The notes under the pieces were generated by a model. It had not been told where the DNA came from. It made no database searches and saw nothing but the letters and a program-made list of their open reading frames with translations. This document shows positions 22,220 to 34,449 of a stretch of DNA of 64,000 bases, piece by piece. The DNA lies in contig JASDFA010000016.1 of NCBI GenBank assembly GCA_035772735.1, forward strand, positions 152,904,501-152,968,500, in the 5' to 3' direction. Origin of the DNA: Datura wrightii. Its lineage: Eukaryota > Streptophyta > Magnoliopsida > Solanales > Solanaceae. The number at the start of each line of letters is the position of its first letter. Within the stretch, counting starts at the first letter, position 1. The translations under genes were made by a program, and so were the position numbers.

Positions 22220-24988
22220 CGTAACACCACGAAAGTCCTCGAGATCAGACCCCGGAGTTAGATGTTGCTCAGCCAAAAAACCAGCAGAAACTTGCCTCAG
22301 AATGAGTCAGAGAATGACTCGTTAGGTAACCTAACGGGTTGTGGTCTGACCCGTGAGAAGCTGTGAGGAAGGGGGAAAAGCTTAGTGACAACGGATGACT
22401 TAACGAGTCGTCCTGCCAGGGAATGACTCATTGATGGTCATCGGGTGAAGGGTGGAAGTCAAGGATGGGTATCGAAGCAGTGGTGATGACGGGTGAGGGG
22501 GAGAAGTCTTTGCTCACATGAAGACTCGTCAAGTGATCCGTGAGGAGAGAAGAGTTGAAAGAGGGGGTGCGTCCAGTGTACTCCACGAGTCATCCCCACG
22601 ACTCGTCGCCTGTCTCCATGACCTATGGAATCTCTCTTGGGGACTGGCAGGGTGACTTTTCCCTACGTTGTTCCAGGGGAATTTCTGTAAACTCATATGC
22701 TTTTAACTTGTAAACCGTGTTGTTTTGAGCTTAGTATAGGACGTTTTAAAGGGGATATCTAGCCTAAACCCTCATTCCTCACGAAACAACTTCCTCAAAC
22801 CTTCTTCCTCTCTCTCCCAAGGCTCAAGGGATTTCAAGGAACTTTTCCAAAGGCTTCAAGGTCAAGTGCAAGCAGGGAATTCTTCGAAGCAGGTATGCGG
22901 GTCTTTCAACAAGGATAATCTTCCATCCTTCTGCCCCAAAATGTTTTTATAAAAAATTCCAATTTCAATTATCCTAGAAGAGCATGACTTAGGGTTTTGA
23001 ATTGATGGTGAATTCCTCTATTATTCTCTAAATTCCAAGACCTAATATGGTTATGAGTTGATTACGATGTGAAATAAGCAGGATACCTTTAATTGTGTGT
23101 TGGATGATGAAAAATTTGGGGTTACAGTATGTTCTTCATAAATGGCTTGAACTTTGAATGAGGCTTAATTATTATTCACTTAGTTATTGTAATTTCTTTC
23201 ACCCATGTTTAAATATGCGAAGATCATATGATTAACCCTAAGAACTTAAATGCACCATTGATAGACATGTTGAGGAGATATTAGAGTTCATGGGCTTGAA
23301 TAATTGAGAGTGAAATATGCATGCTTCTTATGCTTTTGATGGAATTGATTGGATATAAGGTAAAGTTATGGTAATGGTCTAATTAATGCATCCTTCTCAT
23401 GCATAGGAGTAAATCTTAAAATGGGTCTTATGAAATGAAGATGTATGCTTCTTCCATGATCCGTTGAATGTGTACAAGTTATAAGTTAAGTATATGGTTT
23501 CTCGTAAATCTAAAAATGTACGAATCAATGTATGAATGTTAAGGTAAGAATCAAATCTATGGAATCATGAACAACTCTATGATACATGTTGAATTAAATG
23601 AAGCCGGAACTTAACGTGGTGAAAGTGTAGTGCTTAATGTGTGTATATATATACTTTCTAAATGTAAGATGTTTGAAGAAAATACTGATGTGGCTCTATG
23701 ATGATATGAATTATGATGATAAAGCATGAGATTGATATTATCAGAATGTTGGGATTTTTATTAGTAGAAAGTAGCCCCGATCCTTCCGAAATGAATGGCG
23801 TATGATGAAAGTAGTGTATGTTCATGTTTCTGGCTAGTTGTAGTAGCATAGACCAGATAGATGATGTTAGATTAGTACTCCTCATGTTCTAGTCAGCCAG
23901 GGACTCTCCATAGCCGAGAATGTTTCCCTTGGTTCAGTCGAGATCCTCCATAGCAGAGAGTGACTCCCTAGTTCAGTTGGGATCCTTCATGGCAGAGAGT
24001 GACTCGCTAGTTCAGTCGGGATCCTCCATAGCAGAGAGTGACTCACTAGTTTAGTCGGGATCCTCTATAGCAGAGAGTGACTCCCTAGTTCTATCGGGAT
24101 CCTCCATAGTAGAGAGTGACTCCCTAGTTCAGTCGGGATCCTCCATAGCAGAGAGTGATTCCCTAGTTTCAGTTGGGTTTCTCCCTAGTAGAGAATGGCT
24201 CCCTTAGTTATGTTATCAGTATAATTCAGTTCCATATCATTCAGATTTCAAACTATAACATACTTAATATGATGAGAATCGAACTCAGTTGTCAGCGGTG
24301 ATCCAGTAAAGTATGTGATGCTAGTTTCAGATTCAGCTCTTATTAAATGTTCAGAACTTGACCCTTATGCATGAGTTCGATGATGTATCATAAAGTGAGA
24401 TTTAAAGGAAAGTTTCATGTATACATATGTTTATGTGAATCATAAGAGGATAATGCCATGTTAATCAGTTATGTTGATGTACTTGGTTAATTCCTTATTG
24501 TATATTTAATTATTTATGATATCCCGCATGCTTAGTACATTTCAAGTACTGACCACACGCCTTTTTGTGCTATATCATTTTATGATATAGATTTAGGTCT
24601 CCAGACTCAGCCTGGTGGTTAGATTCGCTTCCGTCCCTCTCATCCACCAGTGGTGAGTCTTTATCTCCCGAGGACGTGATTTATGTTTATGCTTTCTTTA
24701 TGTTTCAGTTTCAGATTTTAGGAGTTATCTGGGGGCTTGTCCCAACAACTCATTAGTTCAGTAGAAGGATTTCGAACTAGTCTAGATAGACTCACCGTTG
24801 TATCAGAGTGTTTCCATAATTGTATTTTTGGTTCTTATTTGGACTCTTGCAGTTGGCTTCCGCTTAATCATGTTGTTTGTTGTTTATATTGTCAAATGAG
24901 ATGCTATGAGTATGCCATGGGTCGACTACGAGCCTTTCAAGGTTCCTTGTCCCGTGTTACGACTAGGGTGTGAATTCGAGTCATGACA
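22220..24988 (+). repeat. LTR K2 of Tek-1
   Basis: The LTR is 2769 bp. Its first base is C instead of T (CGTAACACC) and it ends CATGACA. It aligns with K1 throughout, with an 8-unit 39-bp array at 23891-24208. It is followed by ccgga, then the end of a Tek-1 internal region. There is no credible ORF. Confidence 0.85.
23891..24208 (+). repeat. 39-bp tandem repeat array in LTR K2
   Basis: There are about eight imperfect 39-bp units of the same family as at 19010. The extra unit relative to K1 is internal. Confidence 0.85.
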
Positions 24989-25129
24989 CCGGATGTGTAA
25001 GATCAGCCCGAAGCCTAATGCTCCATTGGTTTTAGCTGTGATTGATTGATTGTGGGATTTTAGTTTCGTCTGTTCCTTTTGGTATGTTTATCCAAGATTC
25101 GAGGATGAATGTTCCTAAAGGGGAGATAT
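24989..25129 (+). other. 3' leader and polypurine tract before the Tek-1 3' LTR
   Basis: This 141-bp stretch ends with 'gaggatgaatgttcc' and the purine tract aaaggggaga (25117-25126), immediately before TGTAACACC. The same signature, reversed, borders the LTRs at 41507 and, more weakly, 44925. Confidence 0.8.
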
Positions 25130-26666
25130 TGTAACACCCCGAATTCTTCTAAGATCAGATTTCAGGCGTAAGGAGAGAATTCAAATAGAAAATGGAAGTT
25201 TGGTGCAGAACGAGTCGGGGGACGACTCGTTAGGAGGCCCCACAAGTCGTGGTCAGACTCGTAGGGAAGCAGTTTTGAGGTCTGGTCAAGTCTGGCGGTA
25301 GCGGACGACCTGATGAGTTGTCTTGCCTAGAAATGACTCGTTAGGTTGGTCGTTAGGTAGAGGCTAGCATTCCCGGATAAGGTCTCAAGCAGTGGAGGTG
25401 ACGAATAGCAGGCCACGAGTCGTGATGGGCAGACCACGACTTGTGAAGTGAGCCGTGGGTTGTGTTGGGGAAATTTTGAGAAAATAGGAAGTGTACTCCA
25501 TGACTCGGTCCCCACGAGTCGTTACCTTATCCGCGACTCATGGGGTGCCTCGTGGGGTCTGGCAGAGTGAGTTTGCCTGCGTTTTTCCAGGGGCATTTTC
25601 GTAAATTCTTATGCTTTTAACTTTTAAACTACGTCATTTTGAGTATTATTTGAGACGTTTTTAAGGGTTTCTTCAAGTCTAAACTCTCATTCTCTGAAGA
25701 TATCTCTCAAAGCTTTTCTTCCACCTCTCCTCTCAAGATTCAAGGATTTCACCAAGGTGTTCATCAAGCTTCAAGGTGTGATTTCGAGCAGGGATTCTTC
25801 TACCAGGTATGTGGGTCTTTCAACAAGGATAATCTTCCATCCTTGTGCCCCAAAATGTTTTTATCAAAATAGCCAATTTCAACTATTCTAGAAAAGCATG
25901 ACCTAGGGTTTGTGTGATGGTTGATTTTGTCTATAATTCCCTAAATTCCAAGATCCTTTATGATTATGAGATTAACTATGATGTAGGATATTTGGGTTAC
26001 CTTGAATTATGTGTTGGATGATGAAAAATGTGTGAGATTATAGAATGTCTTTCATAAAATGACTTGAACTTTGAATGAGGCTTTATTATTCTTCACTCAA
26101 TTATCGTAATTACTTGCATCTATGTTTAGATATGTGAAGATCGAATGATTATCCCTAAGAACTTGAATGTGCCATTGATAGACATGTTGAGAATGAAATA
26201 GAGTTTATGGGCTTTAATAATTGAAAGTAAATATATGCATGTCCCTTATGCTTTTGATGGAATTGATTGGGTATGAGGTAATTTATGGTAAAGGCCAAAT
26301 TAATGCATCCTTCTCATGAATTGAAGTAAATCTCGAAATGAGTTTTATGAAATGAAAATGTATACTTCTTCCATAATCTTGTTGTAAATGTATAAGTTAT
26401 GAGTTAAGCATATGGCTTCCCGTAACTCCAGAATATATGAATCAGCATATGCATGTTAAGGTAGGAATTGGGTCTATGGATCATGAATGACTCTATGATA
26501 CATGTTGAATGATATAACGGCAGAACGTAATGTGGTGGAAGTATAATGCATGATGTGAATCTATAGATACTCACTAATGTAAGATGTTTGAAGAAATATT
26601 GATGTGGCTCTATGATGATGTGAAGTGTGATGATAAAGCATGAGATTGATATTTTGAGAATGTTGG
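25130..26666 (+). repeat. Tek-1 3' LTR, first part
   Basis: It starts TGTAACACCCCG and aligns with 14853-16158, then with the second half of K1. Dyad-rich U3 is at about 25215-25560. It is broken by Ath-4 after 'tgttggg[cttg]' and resumes at 34450. There is no credible ORF. Confidence 0.85.
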
Positions 26667-26920
26667 GCTTGTGATCTTGGGCATAATTGCTGGCCCAAGC
26701 GCTATTTTATAACTTGATTTAGTCATGTGTGTCTATTTATACATTTACATTATCATGCGAGTTTATGTAAATTTGGATGCGTACTAACCAACATCATTAG
26801 TCCTTGTTTTGCAGATGAAAAATGCATTTGAGGGACTAAATAATAGTGGGTGAAGTGGAGGAATGGAATTGGAAGCAAATTGCACAAGTCGGCAAGGAAG
26901 CATGCCATGGCAAGGCTGGC

Positions 26921-27008
26921 CGCGCCAAGCAGCGTGCCACGCTGTGCGTGTGCCGCGCCCAGCGCTGTGCCACGCTGTGCGTGTGCCGCGCCCAGCGCTG
27001 TGCCACGC
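26921..27008 (+). repeat. 33-bp GC-rich tandem repeats in Ath-4 5' LTR
   Basis: There are two full units and a 22-bp partial unit built on cgcgcccagcgctgtgccac. The 3' LTR has two units (33080-33145) and joins the following 'caatgc' at a different point of the unit. Confidence 0.85.
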
Positions 27009-27294
27009 CAATGCCAGGCGCGCGAGAGGAAGCAGCAAACCAGGGCGCCTGCACTCCAGCGCCGTGCCACGCCAGGCACATCTGCGCGCTAGAGGCCATG
27101 TCATGCAGGCCATCGCGCAGCCTGGGCGCCGTGCCACGTTAGCCATCACGCCATGCCTCAGCCAAGTTCCATTTTTAGGCAATTTCCAGTGAGCCTACGT
27201 GTTACCTCCATGGTACGGAGGCAAATTGGCGCATTAAGCTCTGTGCCACGGAGCCATTCCACGATAACCCAAAATTCGCAAATTTCCTATTTAC

Positions 27295-27302
27295 TATAAA
27301 TT
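27295..27302 (+). promoter_or_regulatory. TATA box of Ath-4 5' LTR
   Basis: TATAAATT is followed by GAACCCTTAGCTCCC. It is conserved at 33431-33438 in the 3' LTR and positioned like the TATA boxes of the other Athila LTRs. Confidence 0.62.
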
Positions 27303-28313
27303 GAACCCTTAGCTCCCAAAATCAAATGTGACAAAATATTTTCTGAAAACCGTAAAGGAGTGAAGGGAGAAGTGAAGAACTTATCTAGGGTTCACCAATT
27401 TTACATTCTCTTTTACCTATTCTTGTAAGTACACTACTCTAAACATGTTTTTGAGTTATTGTATGAACATGCGTGGCTAAAACCCTTCCTCTAGGGTTGA
27501 GGCCACGTGAAATGATTGTAATTGCACGAATTTGTTTTGGTTGGAGTCGTTAATTATTGTTTTGTCTTACATTCTTCATTATTGTTGTTTTTATGCTTGA
27601 TCACCATGAAAACAAATGCGTTAAACTTAGGTAAAAGCTTGAAAGAGTAACCGTAGGCAAGAACATAGGAATGTAGAGAGCAAGTTCTTATCTTTAGATA
27701 TGATTCGCAGTTAGGATAGAAAATATACCTAATTTGCCTTGCTTGGTTGCTAAAACGGGATGAGAGCAAGACACCGGCTTAGAATTATCACTCCACCACT
27801 CGTAGAAGTAGTTGTGAAGCTAAGTTGGATCAAATGATTAGAGGTATGAAAGTCCCTAATCAAGAGCATAAACCCCGTAAACCACATCCATGTAGTTGAA
27901 TTGCCCAGGAACTAGGTTATCACTTCCCCGCTCAACAATGTAGTTGTGAGGCTAGTTTGTCATGTTTAGAGGATTGAAAGACCATGATAATCGCATTTTC
28001 AACTATGTGAGACAAAAATTGATAATATAATACTCGAATCATTACAAAATGTAGCAGTGCATGATTCTTCGTCCTTAGCTCTAGTTGCTTCTTTTATTGT
28101 TTTCAGATTATTTAGTGACCACTCTGAAATTTATTTATAATTTACCGAAAACTTCTATAATCAACACTTGTGAAGGTTAATCTCACATTTGAACTTGATA
28201 ATTCAATGAATTGGTCCAGTCCCTGCGGGTTCGACATCCGATTCTTAAAAAGGGCCACTTATTACTTGTACGACCGCGTACTCTTGCGTGTGTGCTGGAG
28301 CGCAACAAGTTTT

Positions 28314-28331
28314 TGGCGCTGTTGCCAGGGA
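28314..28331 (+). other. Primer binding site of Ath-4
   Basis: TGGCGCTGTTGCCAGGGA has two changes from the PBS of Ath-1 and Ath-3, in the same position relative to the LTR end. Confidence 0.85.
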
Positions 28332-28441
28332 CTGGCGAAGTTTAGTAAATTATTCTATTTGTGTTATTTTTAATTTCCTTAAGTGTTGAGAAACTTGGTC
28401 TTAGTCTGATATATTGCAGGTGACAGGTTGTCCTTGCAGGG

Positions 28442-29925
28442 CTGGCAAGGAATAAAGAGCTAGTGGAACCGTTGCTGGAGCCTGAGCATCAAATTCATTT
28501 ACGTAGGAGGGAAGCTCTAGAGCGAAAGCTAAAGAGACTTCAGGAGAGGTTACAACAACAACCATCGGCAGGACAAGCAAAGTTGTCACCTGATATCATG
28601 GCAGCCCAACCAGTTCACGAAGTGGCTATCCCACTAGCGACCAATGTGACCTCTAGTATCCGCACACCGAAACCTGGAGGAAACTTTGAATTGAAATAGA
28701 ATATGGTGCAGCTGTTACATTCTAGTGGCCAGTTCACTGGGATGACTCATGAGGACCCACAACAGCACTTACAAAACTTTCTTGAGATCAGTGACACGTT
28801 CGTCCCCACCGGAGTGTCCACAGATTATGTCCGACTTACCCTCTTCCCATTCTCATTGTTGGGAGAGGCAAAGAGGTGGTTGAAATCTGAGCCACCGAAT
28901 TCCATAACTTCTTGGGACTATTTGGCAAAGAAGTTCCTTATCAGATTCTTCCCTTCAGGAAAGACTGCCAAACTCAGGAGTGAAATTTTAAGTTTCAAGC
29001 AGAGGCTAGAGGAGAACTTGAACTTGGATTGGGAGAGATTCAAGTCATTGTTGAGAGACTGCCCCCATCATCAGCAGTCCAATGAAGTGCTAGCCCATAC
29101 CTTTGTAGAAAGTCTAGACCCACACACAAAAATTTTACTAGACTCTGCATCGGGTGGGCAAGCCTTAGAGAAGACTTATGATGAGCTGTACACTTTGTTG
29201 AACAGATTGCTCAGGGAAATCCAGAGTGGCACAATGAATCATCGAGAGGGGCAGGAAAGAGAATGACAGGGCTGATAGAGATAGATGGTGTAAATGCCTT
29301 GGCGGCACAACTAGCATCATTTCAGCATCAGATGATGACTCAGTTCAATAAACTGAGTATGAACCAACAACAGGGTCAGCTAAACGCAGCTCAGCAAGCA
29401 CCGAGTTGGTGTGAAATCTGCAGCAATAATGGGCATAATGCAGAATCATGCGGGGCCAATCCGAAATCGGTCAATTTTGTTGGGAATGTTCAGAGGAACA
29501 ATCATAATTTTGGGAACAATTACAACAAGAGTTGGCAGAGCCACCCGAATTTGTCTTGGGGTGGAAATCAAAGGCAAAGCTACCAGTAACCTCAGCAATA
29601 GCAGTATCAGCAGCATAACAGGCAGAATGATGGCTAGTTGAGCAGCAACATTGAGGAAACATTGCATAAAATTTTGGAGACACAGGCCCAATTAGCAAAG
29701 AATCAAGCGAGGATGGCATTAGATTTAAAAAACCAGCAGTTGGCCACCCACAATCTAGAGAAGCAGATGGGTCAAATAGCAGATGCTCACCACACTAGAC
29801 CACATGGAGGATTACCCAGTGACACAGACACAAACCCATGACAGGTCAATGCCATCATTTTGAGGAGTGGCAACCAATTGGCTGATACAACACCAAAAGA
29901 GAAGAGAAAGGAGGTGTAACCGGAG
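28442..29925 (+). pseudogene. gag: gag of Ath-4
   Basis: It is homologous to Ath-1 gag from CTG (28442) through the ARNKELV segment. The capsid-type domain lies at about 28740-29190 and the knuckle CEICSNNGHNAESC (CX2CX4HX4C) at about 29412. A TAG at 28697 stands where Ath-1 and Ath-5 have CAG. A one-base deletion near 29207 shifts the frame. More stops lie in the Gln-rich linker (29588-29640) and near 29840 and 29918. The frame after the shift is the same one that runs through protease. The N-terminal 50 codons are conserved although no ATG precedes them. Confidence 0.85.
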
Positions 29926-30903
29926 TTGGTTAGAAAGGGACCATCCACTGACGAGGAAGAAAATCATAGTGTTGGGCAACAAAATGCAAAATCATCATTG
30001 CAGCCAGCACAGAGACCACCACCACCATTTCCGCAAAGATTCAAAAAGAGCAAGGAGGAGGAATGCTTTAGAAAGTTCTTTGATATTTTTAAAGAACTTC
30101 ACATAAATTTGCCTTTGCTTGATGTCTTGCAGGGAATGCCCAAGTATGCTAAGTACTTGAGAGATGTGGTGGACAAAAAAGTCAGATTGGTGGATGTTCA
30201 GACAGTAGCACTGACTGAGGAGTGCAACCACAGAGTAATGAGCAAGATACCTAAAAAGCTCAAAGACCCAGGGAGTTTTACCCTCCCCGTACAAATTGGT
30301 AAAGATGAGGTGATAAGAGCTCTGTGTGATTTAGGGGCAACAGTTAATCTAATGCCCTTGTCTTTGTTTAACACCTTGGGGTTGGGTCAACTGAGACCGA
30401 CACGATTGATATGGTGGCTGGCAGACAAGTCGCGTGTGGCACCAGATGGAATAATCAAGGACCTTCTCATCAAAGTGGGTAAGTTCATCATACTCGCTGA
30501 TTTTATTATATTGGATTTTAAAGTTGATGATAAGGTACCCCTAATCTTGGGACGACCATTCTTGGCAATTGGAGGGGCGATTATTAATGTAAGAGCAAGG
30601 ACCCTGAAAATGAGGGTCGACGATGAAGAAAAACTCTTTCGGGTCTACCAGGAGATAAACCCACCCATGCACTACAGAGACCTTTGTAAGGTCAGTGTGT
30701 TCTCAGAGGCTAAGTGTGGGGTGGCAGATTCCACAGGTCCACAACCAAAGGAAATGATTAGTTTTCAGCCCGAATCTGATGAAGGGCTTCAGTGTGAGAA
30801 GAAGTTGGAGGTAGAGAGGGATAGAGTGGCGGCTGTCCCATTGATAAATAAAAAGAGAAGAAGATGGTTCTCGAAAGGGAACACAGATATGAGGATATCC
30901 TGA
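29926..30903 (+). CDS. pol: gag C-terminal linker and aspartic protease of Ath-4, open frame
   Basis: The frame is 325 codons without a stop. Residues 1-50 hold the Pro-rich linker (PPPPFPQRFKKSKEEECF). The protease active-site motif DLGATVN is at 135-141 and the LILGRPFLA segment at 206-214. The role is maturation of the gag(-pol) polyprotein in the particle. It is part of a longer gag-pro frame broken upstream, so it probably has no start of its own. After residue 325 the sequence skips RT, RNase H and integrase and resumes in the 3' non-coding region. Confidence 0.8.
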   Translation: MVRKGPSTDEEENHSVGQQNAKSSLQPAQRPPPPFPQRFKKSKEEECFRKFFDIFKELHINLPLLDVLQGMPKYAKYLRDVVDKKVRLVDVQTVALTEECNHRVMSKIPKKLKDPGSFTLPVQIGKDEVIRALCDLGATVNLMPLSLFNTLGLGQLRPTRLIWWLADKSRVAPDGIIKDLLIKVGKFIILADFIILDFKVDDKVPLILGRPFLAIGGAIINVRARTLKMRVDDEEKLFRVYQEINPPMHYRDLCKVSVFSEAKCGVADSTGPQPKEMISFQPESDEGLQCEKKLEVERDRVAAVPLINKKRRRWFSKGNTDMRIS

Positions 30904-32830
30904 AAAGGATAGTCCACATCGTGTCGCGACGTAAAATTAGGCGCTGCTTGGGAGGCAACCTAAGGGTACCAGAGGTACAATTTTTACTTTTTATTTGTGT
31001 TGATTTTGTTATTTTCATCTGGTTGTTGTTTTTGGTGGAGATTTAAGCACAGTTAGAGGAGGAAGCTAAGGAGCATGAAAGAGGAAAAGTGTGGGGTCGA
31101 AGACCCACTTGTTCAAAAATGAAGAAACATATGCTGTTAGCTAGGCCTAGAAGCCCCAGGGAGTATTTCTCACCCTTTTTGAAGTTTAATTGGATGCTAT
31201 GGGACATAGCATGATTCAAGTGTGGGGTGAGGGAAATTTTCAAAAAATTTGTGCTTAATGACTTTGGGTGAACGTGGTGCTTGATATATTTGTGAGGAAA
31301 TATTTTAAAATTATTGATTTGAGCATGATTCATTCACCCGTTGATTTTTCTTTTCGATTCTTTTCCGACGGGGGGTCCTTGAACCGAAGAATAAAATTTT
31401 TTTCTTTGTCTGTACATAGTTGTTTTAGTCATAGTTATGGACGCTTCCTGATGATGGATGGATGACGACCGTCTTGAGGGAAAATTAGTCAATAGGTTTT
31501 GGTGTTTGAAGCCATAGCTAATTGATGGCTTGATATTCTCGTTATGGGCTATACATGATGGTGAGATGCAAGTATGTGTAGTGTTGAAGCATGCAAGTTG
31601 TATGACTCTGTTTGAGACACCTAGGCTCTTGAATGTGACTCTATGTGCTTAAAGCGTAATTTTGAATTCTTGTGATTAGCTGAGTAAGAGTCTAATGAAT
31701 TTGTCTTGAATTGAGCATGTGCTGTGAGTGTAAGATTTGTGAATATTCCATGCTACTGTGTAGTGTCTAGAACTTTCCTGGTGTGCATACAAAACGAAAT
31801 GAGGGATGTCGATTGTAGGAGATGATTTAGGCATTTCTTTGAATGAGCCTAATTTTTATCCCTTGCTTCACTTACCTTGAATGTCTGATCCTAGTTAGCC
31901 CAATTGAGCCTTAAGCCTATTTTTTGATGGATAAAACATAAGCTTAATCCTTTTCTTTCATTAGCCTTAAATTTGATCCAAAACTCCAAAGCGCCCAAGT
32001 GAAAAAAAATCCAAAAGAATAAGGGAGTAAGAATTGCGAAAAAGAAGGAAAAATACTAGTTGTGGGATTTGAGGAATGGATTGGAGGTGCACGTGTTTGA
32101 AAATGCTGGAGTATTAGTAGGGAGTAAGAGAACAAATAAATAAAAAAGTTGTTTAAGTATTCCTTACTAATAAGCTAAGTGTTCTTAAAGAAATGGGAAA
32201 CAGAAGAGGAAATTTAAGATTGAAAAGAAGGAGGGAGAAGTAAGAGAAGAGATGCCCGTAATAAATGTATGATGTATTAAAAGCGCTTAGGGAAGATAGT
32301 CACTATTATTAGCCATAAGAGTACCCACCTGCCCTTAGCTTACATTACAACCCAAAAAGTCCTACTTGATCTTATGGCCAACCATTCTTGAATTAGTGGA
32401 GTAAAATGCTATGGACAAGCTTATGGGTCAATACACTTGGCATATGAATTCTTTGTGAGAGTGAGCTTAATTCTTATTTATATACCCATACATAGCGTGA
32501 TTTGAAAATTTGTGAGTAATAATGGGTAACTCTCTTGTTGTGAGGGCACATGTTTAATGAAGGATAAAGTTCATGTTGGATTTCTTGATCAGTTGATTTG
32601 CATCAGTTTGTTGAGATTAAGAGTCGATTCTTGAGGTTAGGAAGTCCTAACATAGTTATATTTTAGTTTAAGAGTTAAATCTTGCAGGCTTTATTTTTAA
32701 CTTGCTAACTAAAACAATTGTTGTAGTCGTAGCTTGACTTGTCTTGCTCAATTAGCTATGTGTGAGTCTTCATGTGCATGAGATGTAAAAGAGTTGTTCG
32801 AGGAAGAACAAGGCTTTAAGTGTTGGGTAG
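30904..32830 (+). other. 3' non-coding region of Ath-4 with deletion junction
   Basis: The 'tcgcgacg' and 'ggcgctgcttgggaggcaac' blocks (30925-30960) match the block just 3' of integrase in Ath-5 (51330-51370, reversed). The deletion that removed RT-INT therefore ends here. The env-like ORF is also absent. The remaining 1.8 kb is colinear with the Ath-2 3' leader and ends in 'gttcgaggaagaacaa' and a G-rich tract before the LTR. There is no credible ORF. Confidence 0.75.
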
Positions 32831-34444
32831 TGATCTTGGGCATAATTTCTTGCCCAAGCGCTATTTTATAACTTGATTTAGTCATGTGTGTCTATTTATA
32901 CATTTACATTATCATGTGAGTTTATGTAAATTTGGATGCGTACTAACCAACATGATTAGTCCTTGTTTTGTAGATGAAAAATGAATTTGAGGGACTAAAT
33001 AATGGTGGGTGAAGTGGAGGAATGGAATTGGAAGCAAATTGCACAAGTCGGCAAGGAAGTATGCCATGTCAAGGCTGGCCGCGCCCAGCGCTGTGCCACG
33101 CTGTGCGTGTGCCGCGCCCAACGCTGTGCCACGCTGTGCGTGTGCCAATGCTAGGCACGCGAGAGGAAGCAGAAAACCAGGGCGCCTGTGCGCCAGCGAC
33201 GTGACACGCCAGGCACATCTGCGCGCTAGAGGCCGTGTCACGCAGGCCATTGCGCAGCCTGGGCGCCGTGACATGTTGTCCATCGCGCCATGCCTCGGCC
33301 AAGTTCCATTTTTAGGCAATTTCTAGTGAGCCTACGCGTTACCTTCGTGGAACGGAGGCAATTGGCACATTAAGCTCCGTGCCACAAAGCCATTCCACGA
33401 CAACCCAAAATTCGCAAATTCCCTATTTACTATAAATTGAGCCCTTAGCTCCCAAAATCAAATGTCACGAAATATTTTCTGAAAACCGTAAAGGAGTGAA
33501 GGGAGAAGTGAAGAACTCACCTAGGGTTCACCAATTTTACATTCTCTTTTACCTATTCTTGTAAGTACACTACTCTAAACATGTTTTTGAGTTATTGTAT
33601 GAACATGAGTGGCTAAAACCCTTCCTCTAGGGTTGAGGCCACGTGAAATGATTGTAATTGCATGAATTTGTTTTGGTTGGAGTCGTAAATTGTTGTTTTG
33701 TCTTACATTCTTCATTATTGTGGTTTTTATGCTTGATCACCATGAAAACAAATGCGTTAAACTTAGGTAAAAGCTTGAAAGAGTAACCCTAGGCAAGAAC
33801 ATAGGAATGTAGGGAGCAAGTTCTTATCTTTAGGTATGATTCGCAGTTAGGATAGAAAATATACCTAATTTGCCTTGCTTGGTTGCTAAAACGGGATGAG
33901 AGCAAGATACCGGCTTAGAATTATCACTCCACCACTCATAGAAGTAGTTTTGAAGCTAAGTTGGATCAAATGATTAGAGGTATGAAAGTCCCTAATCAAG
34001 AGCATAAACCCCGTAAACCACATCCATGTAGTTGAATTGCCCACGAACTAGGTTATCAAATCCCCTCTCAATGATGTAGTTGTGAAGCTAGTTTGTCGTG
34101 TTTAGAGGATCGAAAGACCATGAAAATCACATTTTCAACTATGTGAGACAACAATAGATAATATCATACTTGAATCATTACAAAATGTAGCAGTGCATGA
34201 TTATTCGGCCTTAGCTCTAGTTGTTTCTTATATTGTTTTCAAATTATTTAGTAACCACCCTAAAATTTATTTATAATTTACCGAAAACTTCTATAATCAA
34301 CACTTGAGAAGGTTAATCTCACATTTGAACTTGATAATTCAATGAATTGGTCCAGTCCCTGCAGGTTTGACATCCGGCTCTTAAAAAGGGCCACTGTATT
34401 ACTTGTACGACCGCGTACACTTGTGTGTGTGCTGGAGCGAAACA
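32831..34444 (+). repeat. 3' LTR of Ath-4
   Basis: It is 1614 bp, TGATCTTGGG to GCGAAACA. It differs from the 5' LTR by scattered substitutions and one fewer partial 33-bp unit (repeats at 33080-33145). TATA is at 33431-33438. Confidence 0.9.
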
Positions 34445-34449
34445 ACTTG

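Larger units (their letters stand above)
26672..28307 (+). repeat. 5' LTR of Ath-4
   Basis: It is 1636 bp, TGATCTTGGGC to GCGCAACA. It is very similar to 32831-34444. It shares both ends and the general plan with the 1.4-kb Athila LTRs but has its own GC-rich U3 with 33-bp repeats. Short reading frames over the GC-rich block are a by-product of repeat composition. Confidence 0.9.
26672..34444 (+). mobile_element. Ath-4: gag-protease-only Athila-like element with two LTRs
   Basis: It is 7.77 kb. LTRs are at 26672-28307 and 32831-34444, the PBS at 28314, gag at 28442-29925, an open protease frame at 29926-30903, and a 3' leader. RT, RNase H, integrase and the env-like ORF are missing, so it would need enzymes in trans. 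Flanking pentamers gcttg (26667-26671) and acttg (34445-34449) fit a target duplication with one change. Removing it restores the continuity of the interrupted LTR. Confidence 0.9.

Noticed and set aside
26784..27192. Several overlapping open frames of 80-132 codons on both strands
   Set aside because: They are open only because the 33-bp repeat unit is a multiple of three and GC-rich; they lie in LTR U3 and have no start context or domain.
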